Positions 28,419 to 38,460 are shown, numbered from the stretch's first letter. The stretch: 64,000 nucleotides of DNA from Mesorhizobium sp. WSM2240 (GCF_040438645.1 NZ_CP159253.1:744001-808000), one strand, 5' to 3'. Notes: generated by a model not told the origin, from the sequence alone. Program-made: numbers and translations.

Positions 28419-28664
28419 TTACTCGGGCTGCAGATACCGCACGCACCGAATATACAACTCCTCAGCAGACACACTCTTAGATTGCCTAAGTACGCATTCG
28501 CGGACGGCGGCGCTGCGGTCGTCGTTGGGGGCGGCCGGAGCTGGAGCGGTCATCACCAGGGCCAGCGCGGTCGCAGCAAGCATCGTGCGCGGCCAGTCAG
28601 ACCGAAATTTCGTCGAGGGCTTCCGGAGGCCCGCGGCGGCAGTATCGTTTGATGGGGTAACCAT
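28419..28664 (-). CDS. Small secreted protein, dispersed paralogue 3
   Basis: An 81-residue paralogue of the genes at 14097 and 14378: MVTPSNDTAAAGLRKPS, the same late signal (MLAATALALVMTAPAPA), but a different mature part (CVLRQSKSVSAEELYIRCVR). Two cysteines remain. The whole block including promoter and upstream sequence repeats 13880-15130, so it spread by segmental duplication. Function unknown. Confidence 0.72.
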   Translation of the reverse strand: MVTPSNDTAAAGLRKPSTKFRSDWPRTMLAATALALVMTAPAPAAPNDDRSAAVRECVLRQSKSVSAEELYIRCVRYLQPE

Positions 28665-28739
28665 TTTACGTCTTCCTTTTGGTTCATTACATTCTTGCGG
28701 ATGATCCGGCGTCGTTTGCCATTCGGCGATCGGGCACGT

Positions 28740-28860
28740 CGGACGGTATTCATAAGGTCTGCTAGTTCATAAGGTCTCCTGGTTGGTTGTTCCAATAACA
28801 ACCCTTCTGACAGCCCTAGCTGACAGCAGCCTGAAGCTGCCGGCGATTTGCGCGGCGATC
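28740..28860 (-). promoter_or_regulatory. Candidate response-regulator promoter, copy B
   Basis: Minus-strand CTTCAGGCTGCTGTCAG (28816-28832), a further TGTCAG and the repeated AGGAGACCTTATGA, nearly identical to 14745-14885. Confidence 0.65.
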
Positions 28861-29486
28861 CTGCGTGGGGTCAGTTCCTGTCGATAAGAGAAATGTTGCC
28901 ATCGACCTCCGGGCTCAGCACTTGATGAGAGACAAGGCCAAAGGTTGTTGATCTGTTGATCTGGCGAAGAGCGTCGGGCGAGAGAACGTACAACGCGATA
29001 CTTATAGCACCGGCTCTCATGTACGACATAGTCGAAGATCGATATGACGAGTGCAGGTGTAAGCGCCTGATGCTTCGATGAGGCCGCGGCATACTGGTCC
29101 GCGCCATGGATTCGGATGGGCTCACGCCTTCGGTGACGTCACGGCCGAACAGAGCCTCGCGTTCGCCGGCGGCAAGGTGCTCATCGTCGAAGATTTGCCG
29201 TCGCCAAGGATGTACTTGTCGGCGAGGCAGCTTTCGACGTGGGCATCGCTACCAACGCGAAGGTCGCCCTGTCCTGTACCGGCCAGTTTAGGGCGACTGA
29301 GCGACAACGGCATCAGGGCAGATCTAACAGTTAGATGTTGATGGCAGACCGGCGCCTCATCGCGAGGTCACTGCCCTGACGCGGTTCTTGCTGGCACCGC
29401 ACCGGAGCACGAAGTCATCAGATGCGCCTCCAGCTGCAGTGCGTGGCTCACATGAAAACTGCGTTCACCTCCGAGCCCTTTGGCTC
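28861..29486. other. Duplicated upstream sequence and unassigned DNA
   Basis: 28870-29060 repeats 14885-15130. 29140-29270 has split frames resembling a response-regulator receiver (GGKVLIVED, then VLVGEAAFDVG), too short to name. No complete gene is seen. Confidence 0.5.
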
Positions 29487-29494
29487 CGCGCAGG

Positions 29495-30835
29495 GTTGTG
29501 TGCGTCAAGTTCAGCAAATTGGGCGGCCCGGAAGCTGGTATGCGGCTTGGCGAAGAGCGAGCTTCTTGTGCTCGCGCAGATCGTCCATGTTGATGTAACG
29601 GTTGGCCTCCATCCAGTTTTCGTTGGTTTCGACGGCGAGCGCGCGCACCAGACGCAGGCAGCTCTCGGTATTGGGGAAGATGCGCACGACATAGGTGCGC
29701 CGGCGGATCTCCTCGTTGAGGCGCTCCAGCATGTTCGTGCTCTTCAAGTGCTTGTGGTGCTGGCGCGGCAGCCGGAAGAAGGTCAGCGTCTGCTCGATGT
29801 TCTCCTCGACCCAGGCGGTGAGCCGGGGATAGCGCGCCGCCCATTTGGCCAGCCACGCGGCGAGGTCGACCTTGGCTTCGGCAAGGTCGCGCCGGTCGTA
29901 GAGCCATCTGAGCTCTTGCAGGCAGTCGTCGCCGTGCTTTCTCGGCAGGTGATCGAGGGCGTTCCTGAGGAAGTGCACGTACGTAACAGCGCTGCCAGGC
30001 GGCTTCCGGGACGACCTCGCCGATCGCCGCGACGAGGCCGGCATGGTCGTCGGAGACCACCAGTTCGACACCCTTGAGGCCGCGTGCCTTGAGCGCGACG
30101 AGGAAGTCCTTCCAGGCCGACCGGCTCTCGCGGCCGGCCATGTCGACGGCCAGGATCTGGCGCCGCCCGTCCCAGTCGATGCCGACGGCGATCAGCACGG
30201 CCTGGCTCATCACCACGCCAGCCTCGCGCACCTTCTCGTAGCGGGCGTCGAGGATGAGATAGGGAAAGGGCTCGTGAAGCGGGCGCTCGGCAAATGCCTT
30301 GAGGCTTTCGTCCAGCCGCTTGTTGATGGCCGAGATCGCCGAGGCCGAGAAGGCATGGCCGCACAGTTCCTCGGTGATGGCCTTGACCTTCCTCGTCGAC
30401 ACACCCTGCACATACATCTCCGCCAAGGTCGCCACCAAGGCCCGCTCCGAACGCTGATAGCGCTCGAATAATTCGGTGGAGAAGTGGCCGGAGCGGTCCT
30501 GCGGCACGCGCAATTCCAGCTTGCCGACCCGGGTGATCAGCGTGCGTCCGTAATGGCCCGAGCGATAGCCGAGCCGCTCCGGCGTGCGCTCGCCCTTCGA
30601 CGCGCCAAGCGCCTCATCCATCTCGGCTTCGAGCACTTCCTGCAGCACCGCGCGGATCACCTCGCGCAGCCCATCCGGGCTCTGAAGCAGAATGTCTTTG
30701 ACGGCGGCGCTGGCGGACTTACCTTCTGTCTTGGTCATGGTGGCGTTCCTCGCGAGGGAATCAGGTGACGTTGAACATCACCAGCCTGCCATGACCGCCC
30801 CTCCTAGCGAATTTGCAGAACTCTCAGCACACTAC
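29495..30835 (-). mobile_element. IS256-family element, copy 1
   Basis: Imperfect terminal repeats (GTTGTGTGCGTCAAGTTCAG at the left; GTAGTGTGCTGAGAGTTCTG read inward from the right) flanked by an 8-bp direct repeat CGCGCAGG (29487-29494 and 30836-30843). The element is nearly identical to the one at 38511-41360. Confidence 0.92.
29511..30738 (-). pseudogene. IS256-family transposase with 4-nt duplication frameshift
   Basis: Mutator-type transposase: VLEAEMDEALGASKGER, LILDARYEKVREAG and VVSDDHAGLVAAI carry the N-terminal and DD parts; LTFFRLPRQHHKHLKSTNML and the glutamate region lie in another frame. The break is at 29976-29984, where CACGTACGTAAC replaces CACGTAAC, a 4-nt duplication. The C-terminal frame ends at 29511. 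Confidence 0.9.
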
Positions 30836-30946
30836 CGCGCAGGTCGAACGCACAACAGCCTGCCGCCAGGAGCGTCTGTCCGTCAAATGCAATCGGCGTC
30901 ATCCATCGACAGAGACACACGAGGCATCCTGATGAAGCTTGGCGAT

Positions 30947-31264
30947 TTATGCTGTCTGCGCGCAGCGCGGGTCAGGCCTCGCTGAGTCGTATAAGTCAGC
31001 GGCGACGAAGCCGCTCGCGGGTAAGCCCTCTGAAGGGCTGAAGCGAGCGAGCGGCGTGGCGGTGCCATCAATATTCCCCGGTAACGATCCGTGTCGCTTC
31101 CCTCGAACTGCCCCGGAGATGGTGGCGGCAATTGCCGCCGCTGTCCTGGCATCGAAAAGGTCCACATGACGCGTAGGCAACAGGCGAGATACGCCTTCAA
31201 TCGGAACCCATCCTTGAAACAGTTCGCCATTCTCGTGCCTGACCAGCAGCGCACAATGTTCCAT
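30947..31264 (-). CDS. Hypothetical protein downstream of the sensor kinase copy 1
   Basis: A 105-codon frame 33 bases after the kinase gene, starting MEHCALLVRHENGELFQGWV. The first part (to VSRL) is repeated at 45116-45030 after the second kinase, then diverges, so the original gene was probably part of the two-component operon. No family recognised; it could be a remnant. Confidence 0.4.
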   Translation of the reverse strand: MEHCALLVRHENGELFQGWVPIEGVSRLLPTRHVDLFDARTAAAIAATISGAVRGKRHGSLPGNIDGTATPLARFSPSEGLPASGFVAADLYDSARPDPRCAQTA

Positions 31265-31296
31265 ACGCCCAACTTAGTTGTTGCAATAAACCAAAG

Positions 31297-32193
31297 TCAT
31301 TCAGGGAATCGAATAATCGCCTCAAAACCATCCTCGCGACCGCGGGCAGGGGAGGCGAATTCAAGACGGGCACCCATCCGCTCGATAAACATATTAGCGA
31401 TGTGGAGACCAAGGCCTGAGCCCGCCGCTGGCGTCGCACCACGCCAAAATCGCTTTGTTAAATTTTCAAGATCTGAGGGGGGCACTGCCGGTCCCGCGTT
31501 TGCGATGGCGATGGTTCCGTCACTACGGACGGAGATTGTTATTGGAGCGTCGGGCAGTCCATGTGTGAGCGCGTTCTCTATCAGGTTACGAAGGGGGAAA
31601 GCAAACGCATCGACGGCCACTTTGCGCATCAACGCGGGGCAGCCGTCGACGTCGAGGATTAGCCGTCCGGCATATTCCGACTTTCGCCCGAAGTCCTCAA
31701 CGAACAGCCGGACCGCCGGGACGAGATCGATTGCGTGGTCTACGATGCCGATATTTGATGCGGCCCGCGCGAATTGAAGCAGGTTCTCGATGCGATGGGC
31801 GAGGCTCGACAGCAATTCCTCGATGCCGTGCGCCCGCGCTTTCGCCGCACCCTGGGGAAGCACGGCCACTAACCTCTGCGTCTGGGCGAGCGCGCCTGCG
31901 ACTGGCGTGCGCAGTTCATGTGCACAAATTGCGGCGAACTCGCTTTCGTCATCGTAGGCCGTCCGCAGACGTTCGAGTAGGCGGTTGAAGGAGGCGGCGG
32001 TGGTGTCCAATTCAACCGGGAGATCGATGATTCCTATCGGTGAGAGATTGCCGCCGTCGCGCAATCCGATCTCCCGCCGCAATACTTCGATGGGCGCCAG
32101 CGACCGCCGGGTCACGACCCAGATGACAGCCACATTAAAGGGCATGAGCAGGGGGATCGAAACGAAGAGAGAAAAGGAAAGGGTATCTTTCAT
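31297..32193 (-). pseudogene. Sensor histidine kinase copy 1, lacking its sensor domain
   Basis: Retains the second membrane helix (FVSIPLLMPFNVAVIWVV), the HAMP-like linker, the phosphoacceptor motif CAHELRTPVAGALAQ and the ATPase core (NLIENALTHGLP, AGSGLGLHIANMF). It lacks the first helix and periplasmic sensor found in copy 2 (45149-46483). It abuts a truncated response regulator, so about 700 bases were deleted. It could still be translated as a sensorless kinase. Confidence 0.85.
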
Positions 32194-32618
32194 CCAGGTG
32201 AGATACTCGTCGCCCCCGGGCGGACGGTTGCCGCGATGCGCGCCGATGGCGGGGAGTGCTTATGGCGACGCGCCACGGCATGAATGCGCGCGGAGAGTTC
32301 GCCAAGATCGAACGGCTTGATCAGATAGTCGTCGGCTCCCACGTTGAGCACGTAGATGCGATCCGAGACCTGATCGCGAGCTGTCAGGATGATGACCGGC
32401 GTCGAATCAAACCGCTTGGTCATCTCCCGCAGGTAGTCTACGCCGCTGCCGTCTGGCAGGCGAATGTCGAGCAGGATAAGCTTGTAGGTCACCGAAGCTG
32501 TGAAGTCCCGCGCTTGGGACAGGGTCTTGGCCCAGTCGACCGCGTGGCCACCAGCCGCCACATGTTCGCGAACAGCACTGCCAATGGCCTGGTCGTCTTC
32601 AATGAGCAGCATTCGCAT
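32190..32618 (-). pseudogene. OmpR-family response regulator copy 1, receiver domain only
   Basis: Residues 1-118 equal the receiver of copy 2 (MRMLLIEDDQAIG, LILLDIRLPDGSGVD with Asp51, VNVGADDYLIKPFDL). After RHKHSP the frame runs into unrelated residues and stops at 32190. The winged-helix DNA-binding domain is gone. Confidence 0.9.
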
Positions 32619-32699
32619 TCGGTGTTCCGATCTTCCAGGTCGAGCGTGAGACTCTTGCCTTATTGGTGGAACCTGAAGCTAAGCTGAACCGCCGTGGCG

Positions 32700-32745
32700 A
32701 AAAATATCCGGGGGCTTTCAGGTTGCTGTCAGTTGCAGGTGCCAG
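32700..32745 (+). promoter_or_regulatory. TCAG-N7-TCAG direct repeat upstream of the truncated two-component copy
   Basis: GCTTTCAGGTTGCTGTCAG at 32714-32732 carries TCAG at 32718 and 32729, followed by TTGCAGG. It is 100 bases upstream of the regulator start but points away from it, towards the MacA operon on the plus strand. Confidence 0.6.
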
Positions 32746-32782
32746 AAAGGGCGTGATTCGAACAACCGATTAGAGGCCCATT

Positions 32783-32914
32783 ATGAACGCCGTCTTGATC
32801 TCGGCAGTTTTTCTCAATGTGACCGCCGTCGTCCCTGCACTGCCAAGCTGGAAATATGATGTGCCGATCGCCGGATGGCAATCCCGCGAAGCGCGAGGAT
32901 CTCGTTCGCGCCAT
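32783..32914 (+). CDS. Possible short secreted peptide (43 residues)
   Basis: ATG at 32783, 50 bases after the TCAG repeat on the same strand, opens MNAVLISAVFLNVTAVVPAL, a signal-like hydrophobic stretch, then a basic end (REARGSRSRH). It may be a real short gene or the broken start of a longer one. Fragments of the same sequence occur in reverse orientation at 47480-47510. Confidence 0.3.
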
Positions 32915-32975
32915 TGAACATTGCATGTATGCGCGCCACCAACCGTGCGTCGCTTATCAGGAAACCGTCACCGGA

Positions 32976-33197
32976 ATGCGGCCAAAGCAAAAGCGCAAAA
33001 GTCGCAAATGCACCGAAAGCAGCGTTTTTCGGGCCATCCTTATCTTCGGTCCCATGGCGTTAGCCCTGGGCCTGCTTCTGCTAATTATCTCGGAAAGGGA
33101 CAACAAATGCTCGGCCGCTGCTTCGCCACCGTGGTCATCTCTCGGTATCCGCGCTCGCGATCATGTTTTTCGCGCTGGGTGCAGCCTCTCAAAATAA
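32976..33197 (+). CDS. Possible small single-span membrane protein
   Basis: A 73-codon frame: basic N-terminus (MRPKQKRKSRK) then one hydrophobic helix (AILIFGPMALALGLLLLII). It ends about 100 bases before macA and could belong to that operon. No family recognised; the ribosome site is weak. Confidence 0.35.
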   Translation: MRPKQKRKSRKCTESSVFRAILIFGPMALALGLLLLIISERDNKCSAAASPPWSSLGIRARDHVFRAGCSLSK

Positions 33198-33300
33198 GCT
33201 CCTGCCGGAGCCAATCTCGTTCGAGTCGGTCGACTAGAGGCAATGGCGCCTCCGTCGCACGGCACAGCAGAAACAATTTGTTCTGAAAGAGGAGGTGAGT

Positions 33301-34455
33301 GTGCTGAAGAGTAAGACAAGAGCGCTTGTCTGCGGCTTGGGGATCGCCCCGGTGGTGTTTGCCATCGCATCGGCGACCGGCGCTTTCGAACACAAAACGC
33401 GCGATCCTGTCCCCACGGAACGTGTGGTACTCGGCTCAGTCGAAGAGACCGTCCTTGTGAACGGCGTTTTAGAACCTCTCCGTATGGTTGACGTCGGCGC
33501 CGAAGGATCGGGCCAATTGAAGGCACTGCATGTAAAACTGGGCCAAACGATCAAGGCTGGCGACTTGATCGCCGAAATTGACGCTCCGAAACGGCAGTAC
33601 GAACTACTTACTGCCCAAGCCAATCTCGCCACCGCCAACGCGAGCCGCAAGGCAGCCGGAATACGACTGAAAGCGGCCGAAGTGGTCTTCCGGAGAAAGA
33701 AGACTCTGAGCGCGAACAAGGCAGTATCGACCGCCGAGCTGGAGAAAGCGCAAGCGGATGTTTTTGAGGAGGAGGCGCGCGTCGAGGAGCTGGAAGCGCA
33801 GATCGCTGAGAAGACGATCGTCGTGCAGCAAGCTCGCGCAGCCCTGGACAATACGAAGGTCAGCGCGCCCATGGACGGCGTCGTTGTTGATGTGGTGACT
33901 AAAGAAGGTGAGATGCTGAACAGAGATCGGGCGCCGACGATCGTGGTTCTTGCGCAGCTCGACGTCATGCAGGTGAAGCTGAAGATATCCGAAATCGACA
34001 TCGCCCGTGTAAAGCCGGGCCAAAATGTCCGCTTCACAATCCCGGGCACTCGAGCCACTCGTTCAGGCGCACTGGAACAGATCGCGCCCGCGCCTCCAGG
34101 GATTGCGTCCAGCACTGGGTCCAATACAGATACGGAAACCAGGGCCCAGCCGATCTATTACAACGGTTTCTTTGCCACCCCGAACCCGGAAGGGCGGCTT
34201 CGGCCGATGATGACCACAACGGTTACGGTCATTTTAGGCCACGCCCAAAACGTACCCCTCGTGGCATGGTCGGCTCTGACTGAGAACGATGCGCAAGGTC
34301 GCTACCGTGTGCAGGTTCGCACGCCAACCGGCGAACTCTCGGAGCGCCTAGTCACAATAGGTCTGACTGACAAGATCAAGACGCAGGTGCTCGATGGCCT
34401 CTCTGTTGGTGACGAAGTCGTCATCCCTGCCGACCAAGTCGCGGTGATGAAATGA
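33301..34455 (+). CDS. macA: MacA-type periplasmic adaptor protein
   Basis: A 384-residue membrane fusion protein of the RND/MacA family. An N-terminal signal-anchor (ALVCGLGIAPVVFAIAS) is followed by the barrel-sandwich half (GAEGSGQLKALHVKLGQTIKAGDLI), a long alpha-hairpin (about residues 95-185), the second lipoyl half (ISAPMDGVVVDV-like SAPMDGVVVDV) and a beta-barrel (VSEIDIARVKPGQNVRF). The GTG at 33301 has AGAGGAGG five bases upstream. Its stop overlaps macB, so MacA and MacB are co-translated; the pair exports peptides, macrolides or lipoproteins through an outer membrane factor. Confidence 0.92.
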   Translation: MLKSKTRALVCGLGIAPVVFAIASATGAFEHKTRDPVPTERVVLGSVEETVLVNGVLEPLRMVDVGAEGSGQLKALHVKLGQTIKAGDLIAEIDAPKRQYELLTAQANLATANASRKAAGIRLKAAEVVFRRKKTLSANKAVSTAELEKAQADVFEEEARVEELEAQIAEKTIVVQQARAALDNTKVSAPMDGVVVDVVTKEGEMLNRDRAPTIVVLAQLDVMQVKLKISEIDIARVKPGQNVRFTIPGTRATRSGALEQIAPAPPGIASSTGSNTDTETRAQPIYYNGFFATPNPEGRLRPMMTTTVTVILGHAQNVPLVAWSALTENDAQGRYRVQVRTPTGELSERLVTIGLTDKIKTQVLDGLSVGDEVVIPADQVAVMK

Positions 34456-36392
34456 GCGCACTCCTCGAAATCGAGAACGTTTCGCGGGTTTTTCATGCCG
34501 GAGACGAGACGATTATGGCGCTGGCGGGCGTCGGCCTTTCCATTGCGAGTGGCGAACTAGTGGCGATTGTTGGCGCAAGCGGTTCGGGAAAAACGACGCT
34601 TATGAACATCCTAGGCTGCTTGGATCAGCCGACTTCTGGTGACTATCGCGTCGGCGGCCGCAGCGTTGCCGGCTTGACCGCGGACGACCTTGCGGAGTTG
34701 AGACGGGAACACTTCGGCTTCATCTTCCAACACTATCATCTTCTCGGAACGCTGAACGCGGCCGAGAACGTGGCGATGCCTGCAGTGTATGCCGGCCTCG
34801 ACGCCGGCTCGCGCCGGGAAAGATCGACATCTCTTCTGCGCAGACTGGATCTCGGTGATCGTCTCAACCACCATCCGAACCAGCTGTCCGGAGGCCAGCA
34901 ACAGAGGGTCTCAATTGCCCGCGCTTTGATGAACGGCGGCCGCATCATACTCGCCGACGAGCCGACGGGGGCGCTAGATAGCAAGAGCGGCGAAATTGTG
35001 ATCGATATCCTGAAGGAACTTCATGCCGAGGGTCATACGATCATCATCGTGACTCACGACCTGGCGATCGCAAGTCACGCTGACCGCATTATCGAAATCC
35101 GGGAGGGGGTAATCCTCTCCGATCGCCGGACTCGCGACCGGAACACCGATGGGCCGCTGACGTTCCACGAAAGCAGGCCGGTCGGTGCGCTCTCGGCCTT
35201 CTGGCGCCGCCTCGTGGAAGCCTTGCCGATGGCGATACGATCTATGGCCGCCGATCGCATGCGTACCTTCCTCACAATGCTCAGCATCATTATCGGCATA
35301 GCGGCGGTCGTGGCGGTCGTCGGTATCGGTGAGGGCGCACGTCAGAAGCTGCTAAGCCAGCTGGAAGGATTTGGACCCAATAGCATGATGATCTATCCCC
35401 GGCGCGATGTCGAGGACGCCGCTTCGAGCAGCACGACCCTGGTCGTCTCGGATGCTGACGCGCTTGCCGACCAACCCTACATCGACAGCGTAACCCCGGT
35501 GGTCTCGACATCCGCAGCAATTCGCTTTGGACGCATCTACGGCGAGGCGACCGTCACCGGCGCCGGCCAGGATTATCTTCGGATCAACGCGCTCAAGCTG
35601 CTAAAAGGCTCATTCTTTTCACCCGAGGCCATCTCTGAGCGCCGCCAGGAAGCGGTGATTGACGACAGGACGGCCGCACATCTCTTTCCTAACGGCGAAT
35701 CGCCACTCGGCAAGATCTTCCTGATCGAGCAGGTTCCCGTCGTAATTATCGGCGTTTTTGCGCAAGCACCGGGATTACGGTTTCTCCGTATGGAGGTCAT
35801 ACTTCCTTATACGGCCATGAATGGCAGACTGCAGGATGCCGGAACGAGTCTTGACTCGCTGGCGGTACGGGTCGCCGATTCTGTCGACACGACCGTCGCC
35901 GAGCGCGCCGTCACCGGCCTGGTGACTCGTCGGCACGGCACAAAGGACTTCTCAGTTGTCAACATCGACCATGCGCGTAAGACGGCGGAGCGCGCATCTC
36001 AGACAATGTGGCAGCTGATCTCCTCCGTGGCTGTGATCTCGCTGGTTGTCGGAGGCATTGGTGTCATGAACATCATGCTGGTCTCCATCACGGAACGCAC
36101 CCACGAGATCGGCTTGCGCATGGCCGTGGGAGCGCGCCGCATCGACATCATGTTTCAGTTCCTGATTGAAGCCATCACAATCTGCATAGCCGGTTCAATT
36201 CTCGGCGTGGCACTGGCGCTCGGCGCCGCATCCGTGGTCGGCGGACCGGGCAGCGAGTTCCCGATCATCATCTCCGTCAATGCGATTGCCGCTGCCTGCC
36301 TAGTTGCGTTCTGGACCGGCCTGACCTTCGGCTTCCTTCCCGCCCTCAAGGCTGCTCGCCTGAATCCCGTAGACGCGCTGTCAAGAAACTGA
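34452..36392 (+). CDS. macB: MacB-type ABC transporter, ATPase-permease fusion
   Basis: A 646-residue MacB. The N-terminal ATPase has Walker A GASGSGKTT, Q-loop FIFQHYHLL, signature LSGGQQQR and Walker B ILADEPTGALD. A first membrane helix (LTMLSIIIGIAAVVAVVGIG) precedes the large periplasmic domain, and three helices follow near the C-terminus (ISSVAVISLVVGGIGVMNIM and two more), ending PALKAARLNPVDAL. All motifs are intact. It couples ATP hydrolysis to periplasmic substrate expulsion. Confidence 0.95.
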   Translation: MSALLEIENVSRVFHAGDETIMALAGVGLSIASGELVAIVGASGSGKTTLMNILGCLDQPTSGDYRVGGRSVAGLTADDLAELRREHFGFIFQHYHLLGTLNAAENVAMPAVYAGLDAGSRRERSTSLLRRLDLGDRLNHHPNQLSGGQQQRVSIARALMNGGRIILADEPTGALDSKSGEIVIDILKELHAEGHTIIIVTHDLAIASHADRIIEIREGVILSDRRTRDRNTDGPLTFHESRPVGALSAFWRRLVEALPMAIRSMAADRMRTFLTMLSIIIGIAAVVAVVGIGEGARQKLLSQLEGFGPNSMMIYPRRDVEDAASSSTTLVVSDADALADQPYIDSVTPVVSTSAAIRFGRIYGEATVTGAGQDYLRINALKLLKGSFFSPEAISERRQEAVIDDRTAAHLFPNGESPLGKIFLIEQVPVVIIGVFAQAPGLRFLRMEVILPYTAMNGRLQDAGTSLDSLAVRVADSVDTTVAERAVTGLVTRRHGTKDFSVVNIDHARKTAERASQTMWQLISSVAVISLVVGGIGVMNIMLVSITERTHEIGLRMAVGARRIDIMFQFLIEAITICIAGSILGVALALGAASVVGGPGSEFPIIISVNAIAAACLVAFWTGLTFGFLPALKAARLNPVDALSRN

Positions 36393-36930
36393 AAAATGAC
36401 GCTCGTTAGACTGATCTTACCTTGTCCCCCTTGTCTTGCTGCGCCGGTTGCACCAGCCTGTCAAGTACACGTCCTGGCCTCGAACTCCTTGCGGAGACCA
36501 CCCGCTGGTCGGCCGCTGCGGTAGCAGGTGCTGTCCAGGCCAGCGCAGACCTTTGCGGGCTGGCGTTCGGTATCCCAATCTCGACAAGCTGTCGAGAAAA
36601 ACGAGGATGTCCTCTCGCGGCTGCTTGCGCTGATCACTTCCCTCCCTAGCACTTTGCATTCGCATGACCTTCGGCTTCCTCCCCCGTAACGCCTCGCGTC
36701 TTGATCACATAGACGCGTTCTCAAAGAGACTGAAAATGAAGCTCGTCAGACTGATCGTACCCGGTTCCGTTGTCTTGCTCGCAGGTTGCAGCCTGTCGAG
36801 CACATATCTTCGTCCCGAACTCCCAGCCGGGCCACGCTGGTCGACCCCTGGAGCCGCGGCGGCTGTGCAGGTCAGCGCAGACCGCTGGTGGACGGCGTTC
36901 GGCGATCCCAATCTCGACAAGCTTGTCGAC
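36321..36930 (+). repeat. Degenerate tandem duplication of the macB/outer-membrane-factor junction
   Basis: 36321-36599 (end of macB plus the start of an outer membrane factor gene) is repeated at 36663-36930. The first copy keeps the true macB end, but its factor start is frameshifted and dead; the second has a degenerate macB tail (TFGFLPRNASRLDHIDAF) and the intact factor start. Confidence 0.85.
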
Positions 36931-38130
36931 GAGATCACCCGCAGAGACAACAATGTCCTACTCGCGGCCGCTGGCGCTCATCGTGCCCGACTGCACGCCG
37001 ATATCGCCGCAAATACTTTGTTCCCCAAGCTGAACGGCGGCATCAGCATACACAAGGACGGAAAGGCGACCACATCGGCGTCGACTTCTACTGGGGTGTC
37101 CTATGAGATCGATCTGTGGGGCAAGCTGTCAGCACAGAGGGACAAGGCGGACTTTGAGGCCCAAGCGACAGCGGAAGATTACGAAGCTGCGCGCCTGGTC
37201 GCTATCGGCAAAACCGTTGAGACGTACTTCAGGATCGCGTACGCCAATCAGTTGCTCGCGTCAGCGCAAACCAGCCTTGCTGAAGCCAAGCAGACTCGGG
37301 CGCTTGTGCGCACCCAGATGGCGGCCGGTGCGGTCTCCGACCTAGAACTCAGGCTGGCCGAGCAGAAGGTCGAGCAGCACGCAGCGACGGTTTCGCAGAT
37401 GAAGCAGGCACGCCTTGTCCTACGGAACTCCCTTATTGTGCTCTTGAATGGAGAACCCAATCCTGTTCCAGAGCCGCAGCGCCTGCCAAGTAAGAAGCTG
37501 CCCCAACTCCAGGCTGGTCTGCCGGCCGACCTGCTCGCCCGTCGCCCAGACTTGCGAGCCGCAGAGGCAAGGCTGCGTGCCACACTGAAAGGCGTTGACG
37601 CAACTCGGGCCAGTTTCTATCCGGGGATTTCGCTCACCGGCAGTCTCAGCACCAGCAGCCCGCAATTGCTCGCGTTCATCACCAATCCCGCCGCGGCATT
37701 AGGTGCAAGCGTTGCTTTGTCATTCCTCAACCTCAAGGACATGAAGCTGAGTATCGCGGTCTCCAGGGCTGAGTTTGACGAAGCGGTCCTGAATTTTCGC
37801 ACCACCTTGCTCACGGCCTTCTCCGAAGTTCGCACTGCACTCGGTGCTCGGGCCGACTATGCCGAACAGGTTCAACGCCGCCGCAATGTGCTAGCGGCCG
37901 CGAAGGAGATTGAGCAGCTGGAAGAGGCTCGTTACCGGTCGGGTGACATCAGCTTCAGCAGTTGGCTTGCGGCCCAGGAGGGCCGCCGCGCAGCAGAGAC
38001 AGCGCTGGGCGGTATCCGCCTCGAGCAGTTGCTCAATGAATCGAAGCTGTACCGTATCCTGGGCGGCAGTGCCGCCACGACCGGACCGGACCGCCAGAGA
38101 ACCGCGGCGGAGCCAACGTCTGCCCCCTAA
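36736..38130 (+). CDS. TolC/NodT-family outer membrane efflux lipoprotein
   Basis: A 464-residue outer membrane factor beginning MKLVRLIVPGSVVLLAGCSL, with a lipobox Cys18. It has the RND-type OMF pattern: WWTAFGDPNLDKLVDEI, two homologous halves with long helices, LPADLLARRPDLRAAEARLRA, and FLNLKDMKLSIAVS. It forms the trimeric tunnel for the MacAB pump encoded just upstream. Confidence 0.93.
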   Translation: MKLVRLIVPGSVVLLAGCSLSSTYLRPELPAGPRWSTPGAAAAVQVSADRWWTAFGDPNLDKLVDEITRRDNNVLLAAAGAHRARLHADIAANTLFPKLNGGISIHKDGKATTSASTSTGVSYEIDLWGKLSAQRDKADFEAQATAEDYEAARLVAIGKTVETYFRIAYANQLLASAQTSLAEAKQTRALVRTQMAAGAVSDLELRLAEQKVEQHAATVSQMKQARLVLRNSLIVLLNGEPNPVPEPQRLPSKKLPQLQAGLPADLLARRPDLRAAEARLRATLKGVDATRASFYPGISLTGSLSTSSPQLLAFITNPAAALGASVALSFLNLKDMKLSIAVSRAEFDEAVLNFRTTLLTAFSEVRTALGARADYAEQVQRRRNVLAAAKEIEQLEEARYRSGDISFSSWLAAQEGRRAAETALGGIRLEQLLNESKLYRILGGSAATTGPDRQRTAAEPTSAP

Positions 38131-38460
38131 AACCTGGCATTGCGCCCAAGCCGACATTCATGATCACGGCAGCGGACGGCTTGCAGCCAGACCCCTCGCA
38201 AACGACATCCCGTTGCCTGAGATAGCCGGCAAGGGCCGCCAGACGCTCGCAAGCTTGTCCAGCGTCACATGCTGCCCCTGCGAGTAGGCATACGGTTTGT
38301 CTCGTCGAGAGATACATCCACCAGGGTGGTACTTCACAATTGCGTCTGCTCGGCTTGCAGAGCCACACCTCAGCTCCCCATCGAGGAGCGGTCCTACAAT
38401 TCACATACTCAGAGATCGCTCGCTGTACTACACGGTCTGCGAAGCGCTGAAGCAGATGCT
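38131..38460. other. Stretch without recognisable gene
   Basis: About 330 bases between the efflux operon and the gabD 3' fragment. No supported frame or terminator was seen. Confidence 0.55.
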
